Positions 46,366 through 55,934 of a DNA stretch of 64,000 bases are shown here, piece by piece (within the stretch, counting starts at the first letter, position 1; each line of letters starts with the position of its first letter). This DNA comes from Alkalihalophilus marmarensis DSM 21297. GTDB lineage: Bacteria > Bacillota > Bacilli > Bacillales > Bacillaceae_D. The stretch covers positions 62,001 to 126,000 of the forward strand of contig NZ_ATAE01000008.1 of assembly GCF_000474275.2 (NCBI RefSeq), given 5' to 3'. The translations under genes and the position numbers were made by a program. The notes below the pieces were generated by a model, which saw only the letters and a program-made list of their open reading frames with translations, made no database searches and was not told the DNA's origin.

Positions 46366-46536
46366 ATGGATAAAAAAATGGAAGTATTATCCACGGTCAG
46401 AGTGCAAAAAGCGAGTGATTTATACAAAATTGTCGATTCTCTCAATCGCACGCTGAAAGAACAGGATTTAATGTTTGGTTTATCATTAGATGAAAAAAAT
46501 GAAGAGCAAATGGTGTTCACAATTTATAGAACGTAG
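46366..46536 (+). CDS. ypmA: YpmA family protein
   Basis: This 56-residue protein (MDKKMEVLSTVRVQKASD..., ending MVFTIYRT) matches B. subtilis YpmA in length and sequence; the function is unknown. ATG 46366 follows GGAGGAG; the open frame begins 14 codons upstream, but that part contains the ribosome-binding site. It is followed after 28 bases by ypmB, as in B. subtilis. Confidence 0.92.
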   Translation: MDKKMEVLSTVRVQKASDLYKIVDSLNRTLKEQDLMFGLSLDEKNEEQMVFTIYRT

Positions 46537-46564
46537 GCAAGCTTAATGAAATAGGTGAATTTTA

Positions 46565-47053
46565 ATGAAAAAGATTATAATTACGGGACTGATTGTAGGC
46601 TTTTTGGCTCTTGTTGGTACAAGTGCATATGCCTATCACATCATCCGCGCACCGCTCGTTGAAAGCTACAATGAAGCGAAAGATTTGGCGCTTTCTAATC
46701 AGCATCTTCAAACAGTTGAAGGAGCCCACTACTATCATGGTACAGAAGCATATTATGTTTTGACTGGTACTAATGATGACAATGACGAAATGATCGTTTT
46801 TGTTGGTGATGACCTAGAAACTGTTCATGAGCTGAAACGAGCGGATGGAATTTCTTATGATCAAGCGATGGAGATTGCCCAACGCGAATTACCAGATAGG
46901 AAAATTGAGAAAATTCGTCTCGGCTATACACGAGGGGTTCCTGTGTATGAAGTGATGTACAATGACCAAAATTCTCGAACAGGGTATTATTATCTAACGT
47001 TTGAAGACGGGTCCTTTCTAAAAAGATACAGCATTCGAAATATAAATAGATAA
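46565..47053 (+). CDS. ypmB: YpmB family membrane-anchored protein
   Basis: The 162-residue protein has one N-terminal membrane segment (IIITGLIVGFLALVGTSAYAY) and an extracytoplasmic domain of PepSY-like/DUF5590 type (SYDQAMEIAQRELPDRKIEKIRLGY). The role is unknown; it is conserved next to ypmA and aspB across Bacillus. Confidence 0.9.
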   Translation: MKKIIITGLIVGFLALVGTSAYAYHIIRAPLVESYNEAKDLALSNQHLQTVEGAHYYHGTEAYYVLTGTNDDNDEMIVFVGDDLETVHELKRADGISYDQAMEIAQRELPDRKIEKIRLGYTRGVPVYEVMYNDQNSRTGYYYLTFEDGSFLKRYSIRNINR

Positions 47054-47106
47054 TATATTAAAGATAAATAAATTTCTTTAATCGTTTGTCTTTTCTGAAT
47101 CTACAC

Positions 47107-47135
47107 TTGATTCAACTGAGTGTACACACTATAGT
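47107..47135 (+). promoter_or_regulatory. Promoter of aspB
   Basis: TTGATT, a 17-bp spacer and TATAGT. The region from the spacer on is rich in short palindromes (GTGTACAC; ACTATA..TATAGT). Confidence 0.7.
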
Positions 47136-47172
47136 TATATATAGTCATGATAAGGGAGTTGACATTAAGAAC

Positions 47173-48357
47173 ATGAAATTAGCACAAAGAGTTTCTGCAT
47201 TAACACCATCGACAACACTAGCCATTACTGCAAAAGCAAAAGAACTAAAAGAACAAGGACATGATGTCATTGGTCTAGGAGCGGGTGAGCCTGACTTTAA
47301 TACGCCACAGTACATAATTGATGCAGCGGTTCGCTCCATGGAAGAAGGGCACACAAAATATACGCCATCAGGCGGTCTGCCTGCTTTAAAAAAAGCTGTT
47401 ATTGAAAAGTTTAAAGAAGACCAAGGCTTAGACTATGCACCGAGTGAAATTATTGTAGGAACTGGTGCTAAACATATTCTTTACACGTTATTCCAGGCAC
47501 TTTTAGACGAAGCTGATGAAGTCATTATTCCTACACCTTACTGGGTGAGCTATCCTGAACAAGTGAAACTTGCAGGCGGTGAACCAGTCTATGTAGAGGG
47601 ACTTGAAAGTAATGATTTTAAAATAACAGCAGAGCAGTTAGAAGCGGTTATTACACCGAAAACAAAAGCGGTTATTATTAACTCTCCATCAAACCCAACA
47701 GGCTCTCTTTATTCAAAAGAGGAATTAAAGCAGCTTGGAGATGTTTGCTTAAAGCATGACATTTTAATTGTATCTGATGAGATTTATGAGAAGCTTGTTT
47801 ATGGTGAAGTCACTCATACATCGATTGCTGAAGTTTCTGACGAATTCAAGAGACAAACGGTTGTTGTAAATGGGGTTTCTAAATCACATTCTATGACAGG
47901 GTGGAGAATTGGCTATGCTGCAGGTCCTGCAGAACTTATTAAAGCGATGACGAACCTAGCAAGCCATAGTACTTCAAACCCTACAACAAGTGCACAGTAC
48001 GGTGCGATTGCGGCTTACACAGAGGATGATGGATCTGTAGAAGTGATGCGTTCTGCTTTTGAAGACCGTTTAAACAAAGTGTATGTAAAGCTTGTTGCGA
48101 TCCCTGGAGTGTCTTGTGTGAAACCTAAAGGAGCATTTTACCTGTTTCCAAATGTAAGCGAGGCGGCTAAGTTAAATGGATATGACGATGTCGATAAGTG
48201 GGTAGAAGCCTTATTAGCAGAAGAAAAAGTAGCATTAGTTCCTGGTTCTGGCTTTGGGGCACCACATAATGTCCGCTTATCGTATGCGACCTCACTTGAA
48301 GCTTTAGAAGAAGCATTAATTCGTATTGAGCGATTTGTTCGTGCAAAAACAAAATAA
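47173..48357 (+). CDS. aspB: Aspartate aminotransferase AspB
   Basis: AspB is a class I PLP aminotransferase interconverting aspartate and oxaloacetate. The 394-residue protein begins MKLAQRVSALTPSTTLAI like B. subtilis AspB and has GLGAGEPDFNTP, INSPSNPTG, VSDEIYEKLVY and the PLP lysine in NGVSKSHSMTGWRIGY. ATG 47173 is chosen by homology; the AAGGGAG sequence at 47152-47158 is 14 bases away, which is long. Upstream in-frame codons overlap the promoter. Confidence 0.95.
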   Translation: MKLAQRVSALTPSTTLAITAKAKELKEQGHDVIGLGAGEPDFNTPQYIIDAAVRSMEEGHTKYTPSGGLPALKKAVIEKFKEDQGLDYAPSEIIVGTGAKHILYTLFQALLDEADEVIIPTPYWVSYPEQVKLAGGEPVYVEGLESNDFKITAEQLEAVITPKTKAVIINSPSNPTGSLYSKEELKQLGDVCLKHDILIVSDEIYEKLVYGEVTHTSIAEVSDEFKRQTVVVNGVSKSHSMTGWRIGYAAGPAELIKAMTNLASHSTSNPTTSAQYGAIAAYTEDDGSVEVMRSAFEDRLNKVYVKLVAIPGVSCVKPKGAFYLFPNVSEAAKLNGYDDVDKWVEALLAEEKVALVPGSGFGAPHNVRLSYATSLEALEEALIRIERFVRAKTK

Positions 48358-48374
48358 ACGCAGTTCTTCATTCG

Positions 48375-48411
48375 GCCCTCTTGTATTCAAAGCAAGGGGG
48401 CTTAACTTTTA
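48375..48411 (+). terminator. Terminator after aspB
   Basis: GCCCTCTTG / CAAGGGGGC with one wobble and a nine-base loop, followed by TTAACTTTT. The T-tract is imperfect. Confidence 0.65.
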
Positions 48412-48443
48412 CATATGATGTACAGCTTAAGGTCGCTTAGTCG

Positions 48444-48473
48444 TTGACTTCAAATTTCCAAGAAGGGTATAAT
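48444..48473 (+). promoter_or_regulatory. Promoter of asnS
   Basis: TTGACT, an 18-bp spacer and TATAAT, 47 bases before the GTG start. There is no room for a T-box leader, which some asnS genes carry. Confidence 0.8.
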
Positions 48474-48519
48474 GAGGATTGATGTCTCAATAGCATTTGT
48501 TAGTGATGGAGGGAATAAT

Positions 48520-49812
48520 GTGAAAACAACAATCGCCAAGGTTGGAAATTATGTCGAGCAAGAAGTAACAATCGGTGCTTGGCTTGCTAATAAACGTTCA
48601 AGCGGTAAGATTGCTTTTTTACAACTGCGTGATGGAACTGGTTTTATTCAAGGTGTTGTCGTCAAAGCGGAAGTAGGAGAAGAAGCATTTCAAGCTGCTA
48701 AGAACTTAACGCAGGAAAGCTCATTATATGTAACGGGAACGGTACGTGCTGATGATCGTGCTCCGTCTGGTTATGAATTAACAGTAACGAAAGTAGAAGT
48801 GATTCATGAAGCTACTGATTACCCAATTACACCAAAAGAGCATGGCACAGAATTTTTAATGGACCACCGCCATCTATGGCTTCGTTCAAAGCGCCAGCAT
48901 GCAGTAATGAAGGTGCGTAATGAAATTATTCGTGCTACATATGAATTCTTCAATCAAAATGATTTTTCAAAAGTCGATCCTCCGATTTTAACAGGAAGCG
49001 CTCCTGAGGGTACAACGGAATTGTTTGCAACGAAATATTTTGATGAAGATGCTTATTTATCTCAAAGCGGTCAATTATATATGGAAGCTGCCGCTATGGC
49101 ACTTGGACGTGTATTTTCATTTGGCCCGACATTCCGAGCTGAAAAATCAAAAACACGTCGTCATCTGATTGAATTTTGGATGATTGAGCCTGAGATGGCA
49201 TTTGTTGAATTTGATGAAAGTCTTGAAATTCAAGAACAATATGTTTCATACCTAGCTAAGTCAGTACTGGAAAATTGCCAGCTTGAGCTTAAGACATTAG
49301 GACGAGATACAGAAAAACTTGAAAAAGTACAAGCTCCTTTCCCGCGTATCTCTTATGATGATGCGATTACGTTCTTACATGAAAAAGGATTTGATGATAT
49401 TAAATGGGGAGATGACTTTGGCGCACCGCATGAAACGGCCATTGCAGAACATTATGATAAGCCAGTGTTCATTACGCATTACCCGACATCGTTGAAACCT
49501 TTCTACATGCAGCCAGATGCGAATCGCGAGGATGTCGTTTTATGTGCAGACTTGATCGCTCCTGAAGGATACGGTGAGATTATCGGAGGATCAGAGCGTA
49601 TTCACTCATATGAATTACTAGAACAGCGTATTAACGAGCACAACTTGTCACTTGATACGTATCAATGGTATTTAGATTTACGTAAATACGGTTCCGTTCC
49701 ACATTCAGGATTTGGTCTTGGATTAGAGCGTACGGTAGCGTGGCTCTCTGGAGTAGAACATGTTCGTGAGTCAATTCCATTCCCGCGTTTGTTAAATCGT
49801 TTGTATCCTTAA
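48520..49812 (+). CDS. asnS: Asparaginyl-tRNA synthetase
   Basis: AsnS charges tRNA-Asn. The 430-residue class IIb synthetase has an N-terminal OB-fold ([24 protein letters not shown]) and a catalytic core with [39 protein letters not shown] and the motif 3 [13 protein letters not shown]. The start is GTG 48520 after GGAGGG, giving MKTTIAKVG as in B. subtilis. A strong terminator follows. Confidence 0.97.
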   Translation: MKTTIAKVGNYVEQEVTIGAWLANKRSSGKIAFLQLRDGTGFIQGVVVKAEVGEEAFQAAKNLTQESSLYVTGTVRADDRAPSGYELTVTKVEVIHEATDYPITPKEHGTEFLMDHRHLWLRSKRQHAVMKVRNEIIRATYEFFNQNDFSKVDPPILTGSAPEGTTELFATKYFDEDAYLSQSGQLYMEAAAMALGRVFSFGPTFRAEKSKTRRHLIEFWMIEPEMAFVEFDESLEIQEQYVSYLAKSVLENCQLELKTLGRDTEKLEKVQAPFPRISYDDAITFLHEKGFDDIKWGDDFGAPHETAIAEHYDKPVFITHYPTSLKPFYMQPDANREDVVLCADLIAPEGYGEIIGGSERIHSYELLEQRINEHNLSLDTYQWYLDLRKYGSVPHSGFGLGLERTVAWLSGVEHVRESIPFPRLLNRLYP

Positions 49813-49817
49813 TGGGC

Positions 49818-49874
49818 AAAACCCAAAAAAGTCTCTTTAGGTGGTTACCTAAATAGAGGCTTTTTTGGGTTTTA
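49818..49874 (+). terminator. Terminator of asnS
   Basis: A very long stem: AAAACCCAAAAAAG..CTCT..TTAGGT pairs with ACCTAA..AGAGGCTTTTTTGGGTTTT, with one small internal mismatch. Confidence 0.92.
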
Positions 49875-49956
49875 TGCGCTTAACTATTTTCCATGACGAG
49901 TTCTTAGCTCTCTAGAAGATCAGGAATGATTAGGCAACGACGGAGCAGGTAATGCG

Positions 49957-49965
49957 TGTTATAAT
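49957..49965 (+). promoter_or_regulatory. Extended -10 promoter of dnaD
   Basis: TGTTATAAT is a perfect extended -10; no clear -35. It lies 20 bases before the ATG at 49985 and overlaps an alternative upstream frame, which supports the downstream start. Confidence 0.55.
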
Positions 49966-49984
49966 AATGGGCAGAGGTGTTTTT

Positions 49985-50686
49985 ATGAATCAGAATTTTT
50001 TACTTCAATGGATGAAGCAAAAGCAGGTCATTATTCCTGCCTTGCTTATTGAGCATTATTCAAAGCTTGGTCTAAGTGAGCAAGAATTTGCTGGAATTAT
50101 TCACGTGCAGGCTTTTATTGAACAAGGAGAACCTTTTCCAACTCCCGATCGACTAAGCGAGCGTATGAGTCTGACAACGGCTGAATGTGCCAAGCTGATG
50201 GGCGGACTTGTTAAGAAAGGGTTTTTATCATTAGATAAGCATTGGGATAACGAAGGGATCTTATTTGAATTTTATTCATTAGAGCCTTTATACGAAAAGT
50301 TATGCACATTCCTTCAATCAAAAGAAATTGAGGGTCAAGAAAAAAGAGAAGAAGAAACAGCAGGTAACCTTTATCAAGTTTTTGAAAAAGAATTCTGCAG
50401 GCCATTATCACCTATTGAAGCGGAAACGTTATCGATGTGGATTGACCAAGACCAGCATTCCTCAGAACTAATTATCGGGGCTCTCAGAGAAGCGGTCATA
50501 TCAGGGAAGCTGAATTTTAGGTATATTGATCGGATTTTATTTGAATGGAAACGAAATGGAGTCAAAACGGTGGCTCAAGCAAGAGCTCACGGAGAAAAGT
50601 TCAGAGCGCACCAAAAACCGAAGAAAACGGAAAAAGAACGTGTAAGAGCGGACGCGTACCCAAGCTTTAATTGGCTTGAAAAATAG
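49985..50686 (+). CDS. dnaD: Primosomal protein DnaD
   Basis: DnaD remodels DnaA-oriC complexes and helps load the replicative helicase with DnaB and DnaI. The 233-residue protein has the N-terminal DDBH1 winged-helix domain and the C-terminal DDBH2 domain with RPLSPIEAETLSMWIDQD and the YIDRILFEWKRNGVKT motif that binds DNA, ending YPSFNWLEK as in B. subtilis. ATG 49985 lies five bases after AGAGGTG. nth follows in a likely operon. Confidence 0.94.
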   Translation: MNQNFLLQWMKQKQVIIPALLIEHYSKLGLSEQEFAGIIHVQAFIEQGEPFPTPDRLSERMSLTTAECAKLMGGLVKKGFLSLDKHWDNEGILFEFYSLEPLYEKLCTFLQSKEIEGQEKREEETAGNLYQVFEKEFCRPLSPIEAETLSMWIDQDQHSSELIIGALREAVISGKLNFRYIDRILFEWKRNGVKTVAQARAHGEKFRAHQKPKKTEKERVRADAYPSFNWLEK

Positions 50687-50718
50687 ATCTAAATAACAAA
50701 TAAGGTAGGAACAGAATC

Positions 50719-51375
50719 GTGTTATCAAAAAAACAGACAATAGAAGTGCTAGATATTATTGCAGAAATGTATCCAGATGCAGAATGTGAATTAACCCATT
50801 CTAATCCGTTTGAATTGTTAATTGCGGTTGTACTATCAGCTCAATGTACAGATGCTCTTGTTAATAAAGTGACACCAGATTTATTTGCTAAATACAAGCA
50901 GCCTGAAGATTATATTGCTGCTCCTCTTGAAGAACTTGAGGAAGATATTCGCAGAATCGGTTTATTTAGAAGTAAAGCGAAAAATATAAAAAAATTATCA
51001 CAATCACTAGTTGAACAATATAATGGAGAAGTACCAAAAGAAAGAGATGAACTAGTGAAGCTGGCAGGCGTGGGCCGTAAAACTGCGAATGTTGTTACAT
51101 CTGTCGCATTTGGAGTTCCTGCTATTGCAGTAGATACTCATGTAGAAAGAGTATCAAAACGGCTAGGAATATGCAGATGGAAAGATAATGTCAACATAGT
51201 AGAACAGACGTTAATGAAGAAAATCCCTATCGAATTATGGTCTGATTCACATCACAGACTTATTTTCTTTGGTCGTTATCATTGTAAGGCTCAATCACCT
51301 AAATGTGAAACCTGTCCGTTACTAGACAGGTGCCGAGAAGGGAAAAAGAGAATGAAAGCAAAGGGACTGCTCTAA
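50719..51375 (+). CDS. nth: Endonuclease III
   Basis: Nth is a bifunctional DNA glycosylase/AP lyase for oxidised pyrimidines. The 218-residue protein has the helix-hairpin-helix ELVKLAGVGRKTANVV with its catalytic lysine, the catalytic aspartate in VDTHVERV, and the [4Fe-4S] pattern C-X6-C-X2-C-X5-C near residues 188-204. GTG start after AAGGTAGG. It shares one base with ypoC (TAATG). Confidence 0.97.
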   Translation: MLSKKQTIEVLDIIAEMYPDAECELTHSNPFELLIAVVLSAQCTDALVNKVTPDLFAKYKQPEDYIAAPLEELEEDIRRIGLFRSKAKNIKKLSQSLVEQYNGEVPKERDELVKLAGVGRKTANVVTSVAFGVPAIAVDTHVERVSKRLGICRWKDNVNIVEQTLMKKIPIELWSDSHHRLIFFGRYHCKAQSPKCETCPLLDRCREGKKRMKAKGLL

Positions 51376-51875
51376 TGAAGTACTTTCTTCCTGCCGCTTT
51401 TAGGGGTGAGCCGTTTTATAATAGTTCTCAAAGTACAGTCATCTTTTCGGATGATAAACCATTTGAGCGAAAGCTCTTAACGAGTTATTTTTACTTTGAC
51501 ATTACAGAAGAAGAGAGACCGTGGGAAAATCCTGCTTCCTTTTTACCCCAGATGTTTGTATTATGGAGAGAAAGAGAAGCAGAGTTACGATCTTTCTTTC
51601 AAAAGAGAGACGGAAAAAACGGCAGAACGCTAATGGTCGCGATGACTGCAGTGTTTATAGATGCCTTATTTTGGCTCAACAAAAAGAAGGTTAGTCAGCT
51701 TCAGAACATTGAAGCTGCAGCAGCTCGGTTAAAGCATAAACCCGTTAATATTGAAGAAAGGCTTCGCTTTATATTAACCAAACCAGAGAGTTATCACAGC
51801 TTTACTCAACTGCGAGCATTAATGAATGAGCTTGAAAAACTAACTGCACGAACTAAAGCCATGGGGGAATGGTAA
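51375..51875 (+). CDS. ypoC: YpoC family protein
   Basis: The 166-residue protein matches YpoC by position after dnaD-nth. Its segments PWENPASFLPQMFVLWREREAELRSFF and KPVNIEERLRFILTKPESYHSFTQLRALMNELEKL recall the family; its function is unknown. ATG 51375 overlaps the nth stop by one base, so translation is probably coupled. The frame is open upstream within nth but that part is a shadow. Confidence 0.88.
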   Translation: MKYFLPAAFRGEPFYNSSQSTVIFSDDKPFERKLLTSYFYFDITEEERPWENPASFLPQMFVLWREREAELRSFFQKRDGKNGRTLMVAMTAVFIDALFWLNKKKVSQLQNIEAAAARLKHKPVNIEERLRFILTKPESYHSFTQLRALMNELEKLTARTKAMGEW

Positions 51876-51951
51876 CCCCGTGGCCATGTGTGCAACAAAC
51901 CTTCAGAATACATAAAAAAGTAAGGGATTACATGGAGTGGGGGAGAAATGG

Positions 51952-54900
51952 ATGAGAGTAGATGTCAGCCAACGCGTATTAACGGAGCCTGAAATTCAAC
52001 GACAAGCAATGATCAAAGATAAAGAGGTTGATGAACGATTTGAGGTCGCATTTTGCGGGCATTTTTCTGCCGGAAAATCAACAATTTTAAATCAACTATT
52101 AGGTGCTGAAGTGCTGCCTACAAGTCCAATCCCAACCAGTGCTAATATTATCGGTATTAAAAACGGGGAGCTTGGACTTTTAGTTGAACGAATGGATGAT
52201 ACCGAAAAAGAGTGGACGGGCGAAATTCCATGGGAAAGTGTCAGAGAATGGGGGATGAATGGATCTGATATCCGCCATATGACTATTTTTGCACCGCTTC
52301 CTTTTATGCACCCTCAAAGTGTCGTTTATGATACGCCGGGGGTAGATTCTACAGATCCAACCCATCAAGCCGTTACAATGGAAGCCCTGTACACAACAGA
52401 CTTGATCGTCTATGTGATGGACTACAATCATATTCAATCCGAAACCAACTTATATTTTTTAAAGCAGTTAACAGATGAAAACAAACCGCTTTACATTGTG
52501 ATCAATCAAGTGGATAAACATGATGAGTCAGAGTTGTCTTTCGATTCGTTTAAGCAATCGGTGTTAGACGGGTTTAAAGAATGGGGCATCGAGCCTCTCG
52601 ATTTATATTTTACGAGCATGAAAGTACATGATCATCCATTAAATCAATTCACTGAATTTAAACAAAAAATTAAAGCAATCTTGCACTACAGTCATGAGTT
52701 AATTCCAGCTTCAAAAAAGCGATTAAACGAAAGCTTTTATTTGAGTGTAGCTTCTAGAATAGAAGATGAGAAGCAAGAAAAAATGGAAGAGGTTATTGAG
52801 GAGCTTTCTGAAAATGGCTTCGATAAAGAAGATTTAGGGCGGAAGCAATCTATTCAAGAAGAATTAAAAGAAAATGCCCAAGCCGAAAAAATGATCCGTG
52901 AAACGTTTGAAAGCGAGTGGGCAAAACTGACAAAAGATGTTACCTTGTTTCCTTACGAAACAACTGAGCTATGCCGGGAATGGATTGAGTCGATGCAGCC
53001 TCAATTTAAAGTTGGCTTGTTTTTCGCTAAGAAGAAAACAGAAGAAGAAAGAGAGCTTCGTTTAAAGAAATTAATTGATAGCACGCAAGATAAGGTAAAA
53101 GGTCAGCTCGAGTTTCATGTGCACCGGCTTTTCGAAAACTATGACCGTACTCATTTATCAAATAGAGAAGCGTTTGAAGATGCCATTCGTCAGGTGCATG
53201 TAAACGTGGAGCCAGAGCACTTTGAAAAATCTCTTAAAACGGGTCCTCATGACCGTGAGTATGTGTTTACGTTTACCAAAGATCGTACCGCTTATTTTGT
53301 AAAGGAGTTAAAAAGACTTGCTGAAGCAGTGATTGAAACCTATATCTCGGGGCTAAGAAGTCATTGGGAAGGTGAAAGGCTGCAATTAGAAGCAGAGTTA
53401 ACTCGCTTTAAAGAAATTGAAACATATACAATCAAACTAGACGATATTGAAGCAGAGTTTAACATGGAAAAAGAAGAGTACTTTGAGCTTGCAGCCTCAT
53501 ACTCTGATCAAGGTCACTATGAAAGTCAGCTTGAGGCAATGAGTGAACGTGAGGTTCCGCAAGATGTAGACCAATCAGTCTTTCACCATGTTTCCTTACC
53601 TGAAGAAAGTGTGATTGAAACAAACTGGGATGAGGATGCTAGTGAGAAAAGAGCTCGTTTTGATGAGGAAGAAGCGAACAGCTGGTTAACAAAGCTTACT
53701 ACGATTACACAATCGCATGTAGCACCTGAAATAGTGGATCGTGAAAAGAGAAAGCTCTTAGATCGAGTGAAAAGATATTATAACCGTTCTTTTATCATTT
53801 CATTATTTGGAGCATTTAGTGCGGGTAAATCAAGCTTTGCTAATGCCTTATTAGGCGATGCCATCTTACCGGTTTCCCCGCATCCTACGACAGCTACTGT
53901 TACCACCGTTAAGCAGTCAAACAGCGAGCATCAAAATTTGAGTGCAAGCGTCGAGATAAAAACGCCCGAACAGCTGAATCAAGAGATTAAATCGGTAGCG
54001 AAGCAGTTAGATGAATCACTGACGCTTGACAGCTTAGGAAAATGGCGTCCTAAAGATACACAACAAACAACAAGCTGGCAAAGAACATATGTCTCTTATT
54101 TATTAACATTAAAAGAAAGCCTAAAAAAGACTGAGTGGACGCTAGGAGAGACGTTATCTGTTTCCCATGAACAGCTCACGCAATACGTGGCAGATGAAAA
54201 GTATGCCTGTTTGATTCACCATGTGACGATCTACTATGACTGCCCGTTGACAAAAGAGGGGATCGTTTTAGTCGATACGCCTGGAGTAAACTCCATTCAC
54301 GGTCGGCATACAAATGTAGCTTTTACTCAATTAAGAGAGTCTGATGCGATTTTTTATGTAACGTATTATAATCATGCGTTCTCGAAGTCAGATCAGCATT
54401 TTCTTACACAAATGGCTAAAGTCAATGATCGCTTCAGTACGGATAAATTGTATTTTATTTTAAATGCAGCAGACCTTGCGAGCAGTCCAGCAGAGTTAAA
54501 CGGAGTTAGAAAGCACATTCATGATCAGCTTGTAAATATTGGTATCGATAAGCCTCGACTATATCCTTTATCAAGTAAAAAAGGGTTAGAGGCGAAACGC
54601 AGCAACTCTTCTCATGATGAAATGTTTGAACGGTTTGAGAAGGCATTTTATACAGAGACGATTCAAGAATTAAAACAGTTAAGCTTCTCATTAATTCAAG
54701 AAGAAACAAGAACATATACAGAACAGTTAAATGAAACGCTGAATTATATGAATGCGAGCAAGGAAGAGCGTCTAGCTAAACAAGAAAATAAAAAAGTGCA
54801 AGTCACTAAGTGGAAAAAACATGTGGAGGACGTTGAACCGATCTCAGCAAAAAGAAGAACGATCCAAGAAATTAACGAGCTATTTCTATATCTGCGTGAA

Positions 54901-55518
54901 CGCGTTCAATATGTATTAAATGATCAATACACAGATGCAGTTAATGTAGTTACTGTTACTGGAAAATCCAAAAAGGCTCAACACCAAAGTCTTACTGCTG
55001 CTATCAAAGAGTGGAGAAACTCAGGTGAATACTTCTTAGTACAAGAATTAGGAGCAACGATATTGCGAGTAGAAACCTCTATGAAGCAGGCTCTAATGAC
55101 ATGGATGAGAGAGACTGAGGAGTCCATTAGAAATGAATTTACGCATTTTATGTTAGATGCTGAAGAGTTGAACGTACAATTTGATCATCAAAGAGAACAT
55201 CATATTTTCACTATAAATCCTAATGACTATCTTTCATTTTTATCTTCGTTAAAGAGCTTTTTTGAAGAAGGGGGAAGTCGTAAGCTAAAAGACCAGCTCG
55301 TATCTGACGGTACAGAAATGGCTAAAGCGTATTTGAGTCAGCTAGAAAAAGAAGTAGACAGTGAAGCAGTAGATCTTTTTGATACTCTTGAAGCAGAGAT
55401 GAAAAACCAAATTTTAGACAGTCTTGACCGTGAGTATGAACGGTTAACTGTTGATATGTCAGAGCAAGAAAAGCAAGTGATTGAGACAGAGTGGAAAGAG
55501 CTGGAGGCTATCGTTTGA
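51952..55518 (+). CDS. dynA: Double dynamin-like GTPase DynA
   Basis: DynA (YpbR) is a bacterial dynamin with two fused dynamin modules; it binds and fuses membranes and helps withstand membrane-damaging agents and phage. The 1188-residue protein has two complete G domains: G1 GHFSAGKSTILNQLLG near residue 36 and GAFSAGKSSFANALLG near residue 620, each with DTPGV (G3) and a G4-like motif (NQVDK; NAAD). Each is followed by long helical stalk regions. ATG 51952 follows GGGGGAG; a GTG at 51937 is in frame. Length agrees with B. subtilis DynA (about 1193). Confidence 0.93.
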   Translation: MRVDVSQRVLTEPEIQRQAMIKDKEVDERFEVAFCGHFSAGKSTILNQLLGAEVLPTSPIPTSANIIGIKNGELGLLVERMDDTEKEWTGEIPWESVREWGMNGSDIRHMTIFAPLPFMHPQSVVYDTPGVDSTDPTHQAVTMEALYTTDLIVYVMDYNHIQSETNLYFLKQLTDENKPLYIVINQVDKHDESELSFDSFKQSVLDGFKEWGIEPLDLYFTSMKVHDHPLNQFTEFKQKIKAILHYSHELIPASKKRLNESFYLSVASRIEDEKQEKMEEVIEELSENGFDKEDLGRKQSIQEELKENAQAEKMIRETFESEWAKLTKDVTLFPYETTELCREWIESMQPQFKVGLFFAKKKTEEERELRLKKLIDSTQDKVKGQLEFHVHRLFENYDRTHLSNREAFEDAIRQVHVNVEPEHFEKSLKTGPHDREYVFTFTKDRTAYFVKELKRLAEAVIETYISGLRSHWEGERLQLEAELTRFKEIETYTIKLDDIEAEFNMEKEEYFELAASYSDQGHYESQLEAMSEREVPQDVDQSVFHHVSLPEESVIETNWDEDASEKRARFDEEEANSWLTKLTTITQSHVAPEIVDREKRKLLDRVKRYYNRSFIISLFGAFSAGKSSFANALLGDAILPVSPHPTTATVTTVKQSNSEHQNLSASVEIKTPEQLNQEIKSVAKQLDESLTLDSLGKWRPKDTQQTTSWQRTYVSYLLTLKESLKKTEWTLGETLSVSHEQLTQYVADEKYACLIHHVTIYYDCPLTKEGIVLVDTPGVNSIHGRHTNVAFTQLRESDAIFYVTYYNHAFSKSDQHFLTQMAKVNDRFSTDKLYFILNAADLASSPAELNGVRKHIHDQLVNIGIDKPRLYPLSSKKGLEAKRSNSSHDEMFERFEKAFYTETIQELKQLSFSLIQEETRTYTEQLNETLNYMNASKEERLAKQENKKVQVTKWKKHVEDVEPISAKRRTIQEINELFLYLRERVQYVLNDQYTDAVNVVTVTGKSKKAQHQSLTAAIKEWRNSGEYFLVQELGATILRVETSMKQALMTWMRETEESIRNEFTHFMLDAEELNVQFDHQREHHIFTINPNDYLSFLSSLKSFFEEGGSRKLKDQLVSDGTEMAKAYLSQLEKEVDSEAVDLFDTLEAEMKNQILDSLDREYERLTVDMSEQEKQVIETEWKELEAIV

Positions 55519-55602
55519 TTGTGAATAGCTATTCGTTACCATTATCTCAAGAGAGTAATCTTGTAAAGGTACGTTAAATCGATCGGCATAAGTAGGATGT
55601 TT

Positions 55603-55722
55603 GCCGCTCCTGAAATATACTTCGCTTTCCGCAGGAAGCTGCTGAGCCTCCTCGTGCTCTTGCACTGTGGGGTCTCAGCCCTGCTTTACATCCTGCAGGA
55701 GTCTACGTATATTTCATCCGCT
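55603..55722 (-). repeat. 120-nt structured interspersed repeat, copy C
   Basis: Same length and orientation as copy A, with shared ends GCCGCTCCTGAAATATACT..CGCTTTCCG and GGAGTCT..CGTATATTTCATCCGCT. Inner arms CTGCTGAGCC and GGGTCTCAGC, and AGGATGTAAAG-type stems, form a long imperfect hairpin. It lies between dynA and ponA; the flanks 55519-55602 and 55723-55800 show no gene. Confidence 0.82.
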
Positions 55723-55804
55723 AGTTATTGCTTTGGCTTTCTTTTTGTGGAGTGTTTTAGTAATGATTCACCTCATTTAAAGAACAATAAAAATTTTACC
55801 CCTG

Positions 55805-55845
55805 AGCAGCACCGCACACTCTTGTGTGGTGCTGTTCTTTTGTAT
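55805..55845 (+). terminator. Terminator downstream of dynA
   Basis: CAGCACC(G)CACAC / GTGTGGTGCTG with one bulged G, followed by TTCTTTTGT. It is 290 bases from the dynA stop, with repeat copy C in between. Confidence 0.75.
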
Positions 55846-55895
55846 CCGTATATCTGTAATAACTCATTAAAGAAGGGATCTAACCATAAGAAAGA

Positions 55896-55921
55896 ACACC
55901 CAACCATTGATTGGTGGGTGT
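55896..55921 (-). terminator. Terminator of ponA
   Basis: ACACCCAACCA / TTGGTGGGTGT with a TTGA loop. On the minus strand it is followed by TCTTTCTTATGG and ends the recU-ponA transcript 14 bases after the stop codon. Confidence 0.8.
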
Positions 55922-55934
55922 CCTTTTCTGCTGC

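Noticed and set aside
48421-48519. T-box leader before asnS
   Set aside because: The promoter is only 47 bases from the start codon, leaving no room for specifier and antiterminator stems.
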